DNA from: Prinsepia uniflora
Lineage: Eukaryota; Streptophyta; Magnoliopsida; Rosales; Rosaceae
DNA length: 64,000 nt
Assembly (NCBI GenBank): GCA_032719365.1
Contig: CM064874.1
Span: 42,248,271-42,312,270 of the forward strand
Reading direction: 5' to 3'
The notes below the pieces were generated by a model, which was not told the origin of the DNA, did not search any database, and saw only the letters and a program-made list of their open reading frames with translations. Shown here piece by piece: positions 51,069-63,333 of the stretch. The translations under genes were made by a program, and so were the position numbers. Position 1 is the first letter of the stretch. Every line of letters starts with the position of its first letter.

Positions 51069-54002
51069 TGTCACGACCCATCACAATCCCCCCAGGATTA
51101 ACACGGGATGTGCCATAGTCTCGTCTGACACGAAGTGTCACACAAGGGATAATTCAAACCTTCAGCTCGACCGGCTTCTAGAGCGCGCCAGGATCCGGTG
51201 GAGGACTGTGACGTCTCGGTCTCTACTACAATCTGCATCCGTGATCAACCTGAAGGGCATTAAAAACCATTAAAAGATGTGAGTGGATGAAAAGCAATAA
51301 GTTCATAAAAACACATTTCATAAGGACATTTGTGCCCTTCACTAAAAAGCATGCATGCATACAAAAACCAATCATCAAACCATATATTCAAATAACCATT
51401 ATAAGGGTCTCAACCCCAAATTCCGTAAATCCAAATCATACGGGCCCCTGCCCAAATCCATTTACACAAATCCATAACATGTCAACCATATGTGGGAACT
51501 CAGCCCAAACCGTAAATCCGAGTATGTGGGAACTCAGGCCAAAACCATAAAATACCATTACTGAAATCCAATTACCATTTCATAAATCCGACAAACCAAG
51601 TTTACCAAATATCATATAACCAATCCTGTCATGGTTTAAAAAACTACGCGTGTGCTACCCGGGGTCTTAAATCCCAAGTCTCCCCAAGGTCCACCCAAGT
51701 CAATGTCCGCAGATCATTGACCCTCCCTGGGGGTTATAATCCATATATGCCTTCCTGAGAGTATGGTATCCCACGGGGCGCGACTCCACTTAGTTAGTGC
51801 TCCGTGACTACTCCGGGGTCCACCCAGGCTAACGACCCTCCCCGGAAGAGACAATCCCAAAATACAAGGGCGGTATATGAAAATCCATTTCGAAATCATT
51901 CTCAAAACCTTTCAAAGGATCCATGCCTGGTCCCCATAAACCATCATGAAACCAGAAATCCATGTTTCCAAATCCAAATCCATTTAGGGTCTCCTTACCC
52001 GAAATCACATTTGTAAACCATAAAGGGGACTCGTGCCCGATATCATAACCAATTGGGCCTCAAGCTAGATCATGTAAACCAACTGGGCCTCAAGTCCGAT
52101 TTCGTAAACCAACTAGGCCTTGAGCTCGATTTCGTTAACCAACTAGGCCTTAAGCCCGATTTCGTAAACCAACTGGCCTCAAGCTCGATTATGTAAACCA
52201 ACTAGGCCTCGAGCTCGATTTCGTAAACCAACTGGGCCTCCAGCCCGATGCCTTATTAAATCAAATGGAATCCAAGTTCGAGAGTTTGTAAATCAAATGG
52301 GTCTCATGCCTAATTTCGTATTTCCAATCCGAAATCAATCCACGAACCAATTGGGCCTCTAGCCCGATAACATAACTAAATGGACTGCAAGTTCGGCGGT
52401 TTCTAAAAAAAATGGGTCTCGTGTCCGAGTTTACCTTTTCTAATCCAAAAACATTTCATTAAACTATTACTGAAATCATAAACACATATAACCACAGCGT
52501 AAAACCATAAACCTCGATATACGTGCAAATACGTAAATCACCTCGAAATACGTGTAATTATGTAAATCACCAATCCATAATCATCGTGATAGAAATCATA
52601 TCTATAAAACATATAAAATATTTATGCATGCATCACAGTTTAGAAATCAAGGTCCACTCACAGACCGTACTAGTTGCCGTCCCGATATGCGTGCCATAAG
52701 CATCCCCGGGCTAATCACCATCACCGGGACTCTCAAACCTGTCCAAATCATACTAGAGGGTTAATAACTACCTTATTAACCTCTCATTAAAGCCCCGTAA
52801 TTTTTCCAAATTTTTAACTATTTTTAAACTCGATCCTAAACTTTCGGACGTCCCGAACTATATCGAAACGATGTTTGATCGACGCGAAACCAGTCCCAAA
52901 ATGTTGGTTACCTTTAATAGATTAAAAATCACTTTGACAACATCCCCAAAATACCCCCAAGTGGCTACGTGTGAAAGTCATGTGCCTGTTACAGTGTCAC
53001 CCATAACCTCTCGCAAACCCGGTCTAGATCGGTTCAGACCAGCTCAGTCCAACCTGAACCGCCGTTCTCGGTTTTCCCCATTTTTCCATGTTTTTCAATT
53101 CCTTTCATTCCTATTAGCTTCGTCCTACCCTTAGTGACCGATCTACGATGTTCAAACATAGAAACCAAAGCTAAAACTCACCTTCCCAATCATCCTTCAA
53201 GCACCAAACTTCCTCCGTCTTGTTCTTTGTATTCCAGCCACCTCCAGCCTTGGTTCGGGTCCCATTCAACTCATATGATCTCAAGAAACACGTCCTAACC
53301 ATTAGAATCAATTGACAAACATCAAAAACCAATTTCCAAAATTCGAAACAAAAATCACCGTTTTTCGGTTCTCTAGCTACAGTCCACGACGCCCCTCACC
53401 GTTGCCATCATTCGATTCATCTCCCCTCTCTCTCTCACCTTCATTTACCATCCAGAAATAATGGATGAGGTTTTGGATGGGTTATAGCTGGGTTGGGGAT
53501 CGGGTTTTGCAGAAGAAAATGAAGAAGATGATCGCAGGAAGGAGAGAGAGAGAATGAGTGAAATAATTAATTAATTAAAATTGACCAATCAGATCCAAGA
53601 TCCCCTTTTTAGGGAAAATATCACTAATGGAATGAGTGACACTTGTCACTTATCCAAGGGACCCACATACAAATATCTGCCCAATTAGATTTTTGTATTA
53701 TTTAAATCGAATCCCAAGACGTTAAATCCCCGATTTAGCTCCCATGACCATAACTTCTCTGTTCGATATCCAATTTCGACGTGCCACCTGTCTACGGACT
53801 CGTGACGTCCCGATCTACATCATGGTCATCGATCCTCAGACGTTTGAGTCCCCAAGTCAAAAGTCAACATTTTTCCCAAGACCAGGGGCAAAACGGTCAT
53901 TTTATACCGTCCGTCCGATTTTGCTCAACTAATCACCAATTAATCTCACTAATCATTCATTAGTCACTAATCTAATCCTGGGATTCGAGACGGATCATTA
54001 CA
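51069..54002 (-). mobile_element. 3' LTR of the inserted LL element (2,934 bp)
   Basis: TGTCACGACCCATCAC to GAGACGGATCATTACA. Includes the GGGCCTCAAGCCCG repeat (about 52045-52370) and U3 phrases near 53740-53910. Collinear with 1477-4357. Confidence 0.88.
52045..52370. repeat. Tandem repeat of about 29 bp (AACTGGGCCTCAAGCCCGATTTCGTAA type)
   Basis: About eight units with GGGC...GCCC arms, several worn. Equivalent to 2340-2460 and 58230-58400. Position in the LTR is conserved, but copy number and loop (CTCAA, CTTGA, CCCTG) vary. Confidence 0.82.
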
Positions 54003-57000
54003 ACTTTTCTCCTAAGATAATTTCGTCCTCGAAATTCCAACTATTCTGGTTCCACAACCACCTTGTGGAAAGAAAATTCGGCCCCACATCATGTGTACAC
54101 TTGTACACTCACTAACCAACAAAAAACTTGTTTGCACCCAGATGTCCCACCAATACTCACATCGCATCGACTACACTCAACCCCTTCGAGTGAAAATGAT
54201 CACACACTCCGAGTTGATACCACCCGACATTTCTGCCATTACACCGACACTTCCCACACTGTCAACACTTGACAGTCGCTAGTCAAAACTGACATTATAC
54301 TCACTTGTGGTTACCCTAACCACTAACTCACTCACCCTGAGTATACGTATACCAACATCTCACTCGACCTGTGTGTAACTGGACCCCATTGAATACCAAT
54401 CCAGTAGTGATAGCACATCTCCGCTCTAGGGTTCCACTAGCCATCCACGACTCTGAGCACTTACTCATACGATCATTGAACCCATCAAAATCACTTTGGT
54501 CCAGCGCACAGTATACAACGTTTAGTTCACATCTCAACCAATCCAATGATATCGAAACTAAGACGATTACCAACACGCTCATCCATATACTACTAGTACA
54601 TCCTATATACCGTCACCAGACACCACTCAGGCCTGTCCAGCATCAATTCTCGCACAACGTACCCTGTATGTACATCCATCCACCATCCAGCCTACTACAT
54701 AGCTTGTAGCCAATCACGCTTCAATTCTGGAGTCCATATGTCCAGTCTCACATGAGATAGACCATACACTCCAATTCATCATCTAACACGAGTCCCATGG
54801 TCACCCGACCAGTATCACAACGCCTACTCCCAATCACGAATTCCAACACTTACCAATCCGTATCACACCCGCCAAGGCGTACCCATTCATGCCAAATAGG
54901 TATCTAATCTCACCCACGTCTACCGAGACGCACCAACTCTGAACCTATCGGTTACTTGTCTATTCGATCACCATATCACATTCAATTGACTTCATAAGGA
55001 AGCCAATCCCATCATTCACACATCCAAGACTGACCAATCCAATCCTGTCGGATACCCACTCGTTCTATTAATACCCATATGGGATTAACCTCGAAAAGAA
55101 GTTCCGTCCCAACATTCCCATATCCAAATATTCAAGACAGGCAATAAACTCTCTACCTAACCCAACCATCAAGATCACAATCCTTGATCGGCACAATGTC
55201 CAAAGTCCTCAACATCACAATCCCGATCCACCTAGGATCCACACATGTTCTCACTCCGCTAACGACCCACATGAAATCTGGTCATAGGGTCTTACACCCT
55301 CATTGAACCCTCGTACTATCATATCGTTCCTTAACCGTTTCACATCTAATCACTCAGTCAAAGGCGGAACACGTCTAGACTATGGGTCCTCTCCAATTAC
55401 CTCATATCGATCCTTGGCATTCCACCTAGGAAAATCAAGGATGATCCAAGACGATGACATCAAAATTCATCCTATGTGAATGCAAACAAAAACTTACTGC
55501 ACTCACCAAGTAGAAAATGAGAAGTCTCATTCACCTAACTTCGAAATACCCAACTCGTCTTGATGACCCAAAACAAAACGCGGGTCCACACTCCAATACA
55601 CGATCAACGTACTAGTGGCAACAACCATCATCTTCCATGGCAGAACATAAGAACTCACCCTAAATGACTTCCAAATACCCATTACCAATATGGAAATCAA
55701 GCACTCCCCTCATCGCCTCAATCACAACCTCTCTAGATTCAGAAGTTCCACCCATGTTGGAATCCAATCCACTTGGACATCAACCACGTGTCCGTGACTA
55801 GTCTAACTCACTACCAAGTTCGCCTATCGGCTTATACCGTTTATGCACATCCAAAAGAAGGTGGTCCATTACTACTCGATTCTCACATCTCAGTCCCTGC
55901 TGGATCCCGTCCAGTCCAACTCTATCTGAGATCCACTACCGGATCACAGATATCGAACATATGCCCATCATGACGGAGTCACATCCCGACTCGTGGCTCA
56001 TCGTCATCACAATCACCGGCACCAGCATCAGCACCAGCACATAGTGCGCAAATCAGACAACCCTGGATCTTTGCTCATACTGAGCAACGACCCCGTACCT
56101 CTGCTCAAATTGGAGAAATTCTGCCTCCCTCATACCCAACAACTCTGGGTACAAACACCCTGACAACTCAAACAAGAAAATGAAACATTCCCCGAACGTC
56201 CCCCGATTCACAACAACCACAACTGCATCCATCCTCGATAGTAGTGCCTGCCACAATTAGGGCAGACCCATCCACCAAACATTGCTATCGAGACTCCACA
56301 TCCAACGGAATCAACCGCCTGTACTAACTACTCAGTATCCCCATTCTGGGATTCCATTGACAAGTACCACACCCTGCTAACCTGTCCAACCAATCTCTAA
56401 CTTGTCTCAACTCGACTCAACCAGTGTCGTCTACCGGGTCATCCCCGACCTCAGCTGCACCAAACTATCCATCACAACTAAGGTAGCACGACAACCAACT
56501 AGGCCTAACCGATAATCACAACTTTGGCTGCAGAGTGCAGTACCATCACCAAAGTTGACATGACATGACCGACCGACGATCACGGCTCTGAAAAGCCGCC
56601 AAAACCAAACCCGCCGACTCACATTTTTTAACCATACATCATACACTAGGGTTTCCTACAAGACCATCTACCAACTCTGTTGTACTCATATCCTCTAACC
56701 CATCAATCACCACTAGGGTTCACCTTTCAGAACCATCCATCATGCTTTAGGGTTCCATAATCACACCCTAGGGTCCCTCTGAACCTAACTGTAGAGGGTA
56801 ATATAATCCACAATCTGACCGACCCAGCGGTCCTAACATTGTACGGACGTCAATCCAATCCAACCATCGGCTCAACTAGGGTTCCCCAAACCCGGCTGCT
56901 CCCGCAACATAATTCACAACTCAGGATGACCTGACCATCTAATGGTCACAACTCCATACTATCGTCGTATCCAATCCTACAAAATCGTGATAGACTATCC

Positions 57001-57254
57001 CGACATAACAATCCCACAGTCAAAACTCTAAGATAATATTACGTCCATCCCTTAGTAGGGTCCCACACTGCCAAACCACAACAGAACTATGGCACACATA
57101 AGCATCAAATGCCGAATCGAAACTATCCACGATTCAATCCTACTAACTCTCGTACTATTACCCAACGACCAGGTTGATAACGAACTGTAGCCCATATAGA
57201 CATCACATCCTCGACCTGCGCGTAGCTCGAGAATAAACCTACTATGATCCCACT
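54003..57254 (-). mobile_element. Interior of the inserted LL element, worn, no pol
   Basis: The left end has TTTCGTCCTCGAAATT, the pol-terminal phrase of this family. The right end has CTACTATGATCCCACTT (about 57238-57254), a mutated Met-type PBS. 56053-56256 on the minus strand encodes a scrap like YPELLGMREAEFLQFEQ, matching the Gag segment YPRSFRDAKEAEFLQLQQ of the gag-only element. 55880-57254 matches 240-1476. No RT or integrase motifs on either strand. Confidence 0.7.
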
Positions 57255-58925
57255 TTTCACGACCCATCCCAATCCCCCCGGGATTAACACGGGATGTGCC
57301 ATGCTCCTGTCCGATACGAAGTATCAGATAAGGGATAATTCAAACCTTCAGCCCGATCGGCTTCTAGAGCGCGCCAAGATCTGGTGGAGGAGTGTGATGT
57401 CTCGGTCACTGCTATAGTCTGCATCCGTGATCAACCTGCAGGAAATTAAAAACCATTAAAAGCTGTGAGTGACGAAAGCAATAAGTTCATAAAAACACAT
57501 TTCATAAAGATATTTGTGCCCTTCACTAAAAAGCATGCATGCATACGAAAACCAATTCATCAAACCATATATTCAAATAACCATTATTAGAACCTCAGCC
57601 CCAAATTCCGTAAATCCAAATCATACCGTCCCCTTCCTAAATCCATTTACACAAATCCATAGCATGTTAACCATATGTGTGAACTCAGCCCAAAACCGTA
57701 AATCCGAGTATATGGGAACTCAGCCCAAAACCAAATAATACAATTTCTGAAATCCAATTACCATTTCATAAATCCGATAAACCATGTTTATCAAATACCA
57801 TATAACCAATCCTGTTACGGTTTCCAAAGCTACGTGCGTGCTAGCCGGGGTCTCAAATCCCAAGTCTCCCCAAGGTCCACCCAGGTCAATGTTCGCAGAT
57901 CATTGACCCTCCCTGGGGGTTATAATCCATATATGCCTTCCCGAGAGTAAGGTACCCCACGGGGGCGACTCCACTCAGTTAGTACTCCGTGACTACTCCG
58001 GGGTCCACCCAAGCCAACGACCCTCCCTGGAGGAGACAATCCATAAATACAAGGACGGTATATGAAAATCCATTTCGAAATCCTTCTCAAAACCTTTCAA
58101 AGGATCCATGCCCGGTCCCCATAAACTGTCATGAAACCAGAAATTCATGTTTCTAAATCCAAATCCAATTAGGGTCTCCGAATCCGAAATCACATTTGTA
58201 AACCATAAAGGGGACTCGTGCGCGATATCATAACCAATTGGGCCTTAAGCCCGATCATGTAAACCAAATGAACCTTAAGCCCGATTTCGTAAACCAATTG
58301 GGCCTTGAGCCCGATGTCATAAACCAACTAGGCCTCAAGCCCGATTTCGTAAACCAACTGGCCTCAAACCCGATTATGTAAACCAACTGGGCCACGAACT
58401 CGAGTTTACCTTTTCAAATCCAAAACCATTTCATTAAACCATTACTGAAACCATAAGCACATATAACCACAACGTAAAACCATAAACCTCGATATACGTG
58501 CAAATACGTAAATTGCCTCGAAATATGTGTAACCATGTAAATTACCAATCCATAATCATCATGGTATAAATCATATCTATAAAACATATAAAACATTTAT
58601 GCATGCATCACAGTTTAGAAATTAAGGTCCACTCACAGACCATCCTAACTACCGCCTCGATATGCATGCTCTAAGCCTCCCCGGGCTAATTACCGTCACT
58701 AGGAATCTCAAACCTGTCCAAATCACACTAGAGGGTTACTAACAACCTTATTAACCTTACATTAATGCCCCGTAATTTTTCTGAATTTTAAACTATTTTA
58801 AACTCGATCCTAAACCTTCGGATGTCCCGAACTATATCGAAACGATGTCCGATCCACACGAAACCAATCCAAAATGTTTGTTACATCGAATTGATTAAAA
58901 GACATGTTGACAACATCACCAAAAT
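57255..58925 (-). mobile_element. 5' LTR of the inserted LL element, first part
   Basis: Starts TTTCACGACCC (TG worn to TT) and follows 51069 onward closely. Contains the GGGCCTTGAGCCCG repeat at about 58230-58400. Interrupted at 58925 by the solo LTR; resumes at 61762. Confidence 0.85.
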
Positions 58926-60224
58926 TGTAACGACCCGAACTTTCGTAATTCTTATTTTATTGTAAAATGACCGTTTTGCCCCTAAGGGGGGGGGGGAAAG
59001 TTGACTTTTACCTCGGGAAGTATTTAGGACTTTGACACGTGACCGTGACGTAGTTTAGGACGTCACGAGTTCATAGGCAGGTGGCACGTTCGATTCCGAC
59101 ATTCGAGGAAGAAGTTGTGACGTTCGGAGGTCGAGGGGTATTTTGGTAATTTGGCAATTTGGGGGCCAAATGTTGACTTTTGACCCGGGAAGTCCAACGG
59201 ACGAGGGCCAATGACCGTTACGTAGGTCTCGTCGATATGAATCCGTAGACAGGCAGCACGCCGAAATCGGACTTACGACGAAAGAGTTATGGTCAAGAAC
59301 GTAACCGAACTAACCGAGACTCGGAACTTAAAATAATAATAAAATATTAGAATCTGATTTACTTTATTCAAAATCAATCTGGACCCTTGATGAGTGACCC
59401 ATGTCACTCATCTACCTCATCCACATCATCCCCAAAAATCAGGATCTATGTCTGCCTTTAGATTAATTAATTAATTTAACTTCCTTAAATCCTCACCCTT
59501 CAAACTTAAATCAGATTGAATCTCAGCCCTTCATTCCATTTTCTCCTTCTGTTCTTAAACCATCAGAGAATCATACTTTCATTTTCATTTCTCCCTAAAC
59601 CGTGCAACCTCTCACTCTCTGCACAAACACACCAGACTACCTCTCAGCCACCTCCAGACGGCCATCACCACCACCACGGACGGCGGCGCAACCCGGAAAA
59701 CCCACAAACCCGAGAAGGAACCCGTGCAGCCCAAACTGTCCAAACCGTCCAAACCATGACTTCTGGGCTCGAACCAACCTAGGGCTAGGACCGTTGTGAC
59801 GGCTGGACGACTCAGGATCGGACTGGGCAGCCCACGGCGGCGACACGGCGGCGGTAAGCCCATAAACCCGAGAAGACCGATTTTCCCTCCCTATTTCGAA
59901 ACTTCCGTTTTTAACGTTAGAAATGTTTGGTTGCTTTTGAGACATAACCTAGGGGACTAGACGAGCATTTTGGACCAGAGTTTGTGGCTGGAAGCTTGAC
60001 GGCTCGCCGGAGAAGACGAACCAGAGCCGGCAGCCGGTTTCCCGTCGATTTTCAGGTGGTTTCTTAAACTTAAAAACCTGTTTTGAATCCACAGAACCAT
60101 AGAACATGTTTAGACGAGTTCATAGGGACAAATCCCATCGATTGGTGGTCGGGTTGATGAGAACTGGTCGGGTCGAACCGTGGGTCTGCGGTGACCCGGT
60201 TCTCAGACCCGGTACTGTAGCTGA

Positions 60225-60380
60225 TGACGTCATCATGCTGACGTCAGCAGTGACGTCATGATGATGTCATCATGTCAGAATATTGTCAGACCAGGGACCA
60301 GTAGGCTGTTGATACGTGTCCTCTGACACTGTCAGTGATGACATCATGCTGACGTCAGCAGTGACGTCATGCTGACGTCA
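60225..60380. promoter_or_regulatory. Six perfect TGACGTCA palindromes in 156 bp
   Basis: Sites at 60225, 60239, 60251, 60350, 60362 and 60373, with related TGATGTCA between. TGACGTCA is a plant bZIP (TGA / C-box class) binding palindrome. Arranged in two groups of three, suggesting a duplication. Confidence 0.7.
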
Positions 60381-61070
60381 GCATCACTGTAGCACTGTTG
60401 ACCAGAGGGTTGACCGGCGCGTGGGGGGCGCGTGTGAACAGTATTTTGTGTGGGACCAGTGCCATTTTCAAGGTTTCGACGATACGGATCCAATGGCGGT
60501 GGTTTCGTGTCGATCGGAGATCGTTAAGTTGGTCAAATTAGGGTTTGACGCCTTGGGAAGCGTGTTCGGACGGCTTTCCCGGGCCGGTTTCAGTCTAGGG
60601 TTTCTTAGTTGTTTAGTAAGGACTTAAAGTGACCTTTACGTATGTTTTGGGCATGACAGGAATTGTACTTTAACCCTTGGACGGGGCTTTATGCTCGGGA
60701 TTGCAGCAGGATTGTACTGTGAGTGGGCCTTTGATTTCACTAAACTTCAACATGCATAACTGTTTTACTTTCTACTATATCTATATGTGATTCAAGTAAA
60801 AGTAACTGTTTATCTTGAGTATGATTTATGGCACATATTACGATGTTTGGGCATGAGACCCGTCTGGTTGTTTATGAATGGTTTTGAGTCATGTATATGT
60901 ATAATGGATCTCGATATTATCTGTGGTACTGCACTGTATAGATCTACCCTAGGATTCTATCTCCTCCGGATGTAGGTACACCGGAGTGGTCACGGCGCAT
61001 TGCCTGTGAGGAGTCATTCTACGGAGGGACCGGGCCGTAGAGTGAGTCAGGAGCAGGATTGCTACTATTG

Positions 61071-61101
61071 GACGTCTGGGACGTCAGGCATCTAGAATGC
61101 C
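61071..61101. repeat. Paired hairpins GACGTctgggACGTC and GGCATctagaATGCC
   Basis: Two perfect units 16 bp apart, the same spacing as the array at 1908-2043 though this LTR is in the opposite orientation. Worn units recur at about 61179-61212. Confidence 0.8.
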
Positions 61102-61761
61102 ATGCTCGGACTAGGTTCGGGATTGGACTCGGGATTGAGACCCCGGGTGGCACACGTAGCCTTGAGTCTGTGACCATATCGGGCGTCTAGGACGTCAGGC
61201 ATCTGGGATGTCAGGGTTGGGATGTATAGTGCAGTGACTAAGATTATATTCTGTTGATATTATTCTACTTATGATTATATGGTTTTGTGGTTTATGATAC
61301 TATGCATGTCTTTTCGGAAAACGGAGGGGAAAAAGCTATATGTTTTCGAAATGGTAAACTACTTTGTAAACCTTGAGTTTCGGCCCACTCACCTTTGTTG
61401 TTTTACTACCCCTCCAGGTAGTGCTATCGAGGAGGAGGATCCCGATGAGGAGGAGGAGGAGGATCCCGAGGAGGAAGAGGCATAGGTTTACGTTGCGTAC
61501 CTGAACCCTACTGCTGGGTAGGTTGGCACGTAGTGTGTCTAGAGTCGTGCTCAATAAACTGTATTCGGGAACTATCCCTTGTCTGACACTATTTGTATTC
61601 GAGTATTTGTGTGGCGTACTATGTATGACTTAACTTTGGTTTTTCTTTATGCATTTCATCTTCAATAAGGGTATTTTTGGTATTTTAATGTCGGGTGTCA
61701 GACGGGAGCAGGGCGCGTCCCAGGTGGTCCCAGGGGGATTGGGGCGGGTCCTGTCAAAAAT

Positions 61762-62816
61762 ACCCCTCATGCACCCCCACGCGCCTCCAAGCGTCGTCGC
61801 AAGTGGCTGCGCGTGAAAGCCACACGCCTGCTACAGTGTCACCCTTAATCGGCGTCCAGACCGGTTCAGACCGAGCTCGTCCAACCCGAACCGGTGTTCC
61901 CGAATTTACCCATTTTTTCCATGTTTTTCAATTACTTTCATTCCTATTAACTTCGTCCTACCCTTAATGACCGATCTACGATGTTCAAACATAGAAACCA
62001 AAGCTAAAACTCACCTTCCCGATCATCCTTCAAGCACCAAGCTTCCTTCGTCTTGTTCTTCGTATTCCGGCCACCTCCAGCCTTGGTTCTGGTCCCATTC
62101 GACTCATATAACCTCCAGAAACACGTCCTAACCATTAGAATCAATCGAAAAACATCAAAAACCAATTTCCAAAATTCGAAACAAAACTCACCGTTTTTGG
62201 GTTCTATGGCCACCGTCCATGACGCCCCTCGCTGTTACCATCATTCGATTCATCTCCCCCTCTCTCTTTCCTTCATTTACCTTCCAGAAACAATGGATGA
62301 GGTTTTGGATGGGTTATAGCTGGGTTGGGGTTCAGGTTTTGTAGAAGAAAATGAACAAGATGATCACGGGAAGGAGAGAGAGAGAATGAGTGAAATAATT
62401 AATTAATTAAAATGGACCAATCAGATCCAAGATCCCCTTTTAGGGAAAAAGTCACCAATGGGATGAGTGACACTTGTCACTCATCCAAGGGACCCACCTA
62501 CAAATATCTGCCCAATTAGATTTTTTGTATTATTTTAATCGAATCACGAGATGTTAAATCCCCGATTTTGGTCCCGTGACCATAACTTCTCCGTTCGACG
62601 ACTGATTTTGACGTGCCACCTATCTATCACGGTAATCGATCAACGGTCCTCGCACTTTTGACTCCTCGAGTCAAAAGTCAACATTTTGCCCAAGATTAAG
62701 GGTAAAACTGTCATTTTACACCGTCCATCCGCTTTCGCTCAACTAATCACCGATTAATCTCACTAATCCTTCATTAGTCACTAATCTAATCTCGGGATTC
62801 GGGACGGGTCGTTGCA
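61762..62816 (-). mobile_element. 5' LTR of the inserted LL element, second part
   Basis: Resumes at TACCCCTCATGC and ends GGGACGGGTCGTTGCA. Matches 52945-54002, including the stretch around GGATGAGGTTTTGGATGGGTTAT. Confidence 0.85.
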
Positions 62817-63116
62817 ACCACTGAAAAGGAACTACTTGCAGTTATCTTTGCTCTTGATAAGTTTTGTTCTTACTTACCTCAATCCAAAGTTATTGTGTAT
62901 ACAGATCATACTTCTTTGAAGTACTTGATGACCAAGAAAGATGCCAAACTAAGGCTTATTTGATGGATCCTTTTGCTTCAAGAATTCGACATTGAGGTAA
63001 GGGATAAGAAGGGAGTAGAGAATGTTATTGCCGACCACCTATCTAGGATCATAAAGAATTGGGAAGATGGCATCATACTTGAGACCTTTCGAGACGAACA
63101 ACTCTTCGGAATCTAG
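62817..63116 (+). pseudogene. pol: Athila RNase H, C-terminal part, continuing after the insertion
   Basis: TTEKELLAVIFALDKF, VIVYTDHTSLKYL and VENVIADHLSR are the later RNase H motifs with their Asp residues. A TGA lies where RLIRW is expected (an Arg CGA to TGA change). About 19 residues between QRKDKK at 51068 and TTEKEL, present in related elements, are missing here. A stop at about 63114-63116 follows in the linker. Confidence 0.85.
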
Positions 63117-63333
63117 GTAAGTACTTCTTCCACCCTTTGGTATGCTGATATTGTAAACTACTTGGTCACTAAAACTTTCCTGAATACCATGCCTAGATAT
63201 CAATGTGACAAGCTTAAACATAATGCTAGAACTTACTTATGGGATGAACCTTGCTTGTGAAAATAATGCTCTGATTTAGTTCTTAGGAGATGTGTCCCGG
63301 ATAATGAACATAACTATATTTTTGCATTTTTTT
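63117..63333 (+). other. Athila RNase H-integrase linker, frame broken
   Basis: Several stops. A WDEP segment followed by RRCVPDNE precedes integrase in another frame. Confidence 0.55.

Larger units (their letters stand above)
58926..61756 (+). mobile_element. Solo LTR, LL family, plus orientation (2,831 bp)
   Basis: TGTAACGACCCGAAC to GGCGGGTCCTGTCA, flanked by perfect TSD AAAAT (58921-58925 and 61757-61761). It is the opposite orientation to the host LTR. Contains the TGACGTCA cluster (60225-60380), the hairpin units at 61071-61101 and an 11-G run at 58986-58996. ORFs at 59516-59945 and 60421-60627 have no recognisable domain. Confidence 0.94.
51069..62816 (-). mobile_element. Coding-free LL (LARD-like) retrotransposon inserted in Athila pol
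   Basis: Left LTR 51069-54002, interior 54003-57254, right LTR 57255-62816 split by a solo LTR at 58926-61756. Without the nested LTR the element is about 8.9 kb. The PBS remnant beside the right LTR and the FRGR-like terminal phrase beside the left show minus orientation. The interior lacks pol and has only a gag scrap, as in large retrotransposon derivatives. Flanks AGAAG and ACCAC do not match, and a short stretch of Athila RNase H coding is missing at the junction. Confidence 0.85.

Noticed and set aside
58986..58996. Run of 11 G as a G-quadruplex signal
   Set aside because: A single homopolymer in GGGGCAAAA context of the LTR; could be slippage or a sequencing error, and relatives have only 4-6 G.
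59516..59945. Possible host gene in the region 59516-59945
   Set aside because: Inside the solo LTR 58926-61756; overlapping ORFs on both strands and no recognisable motif.
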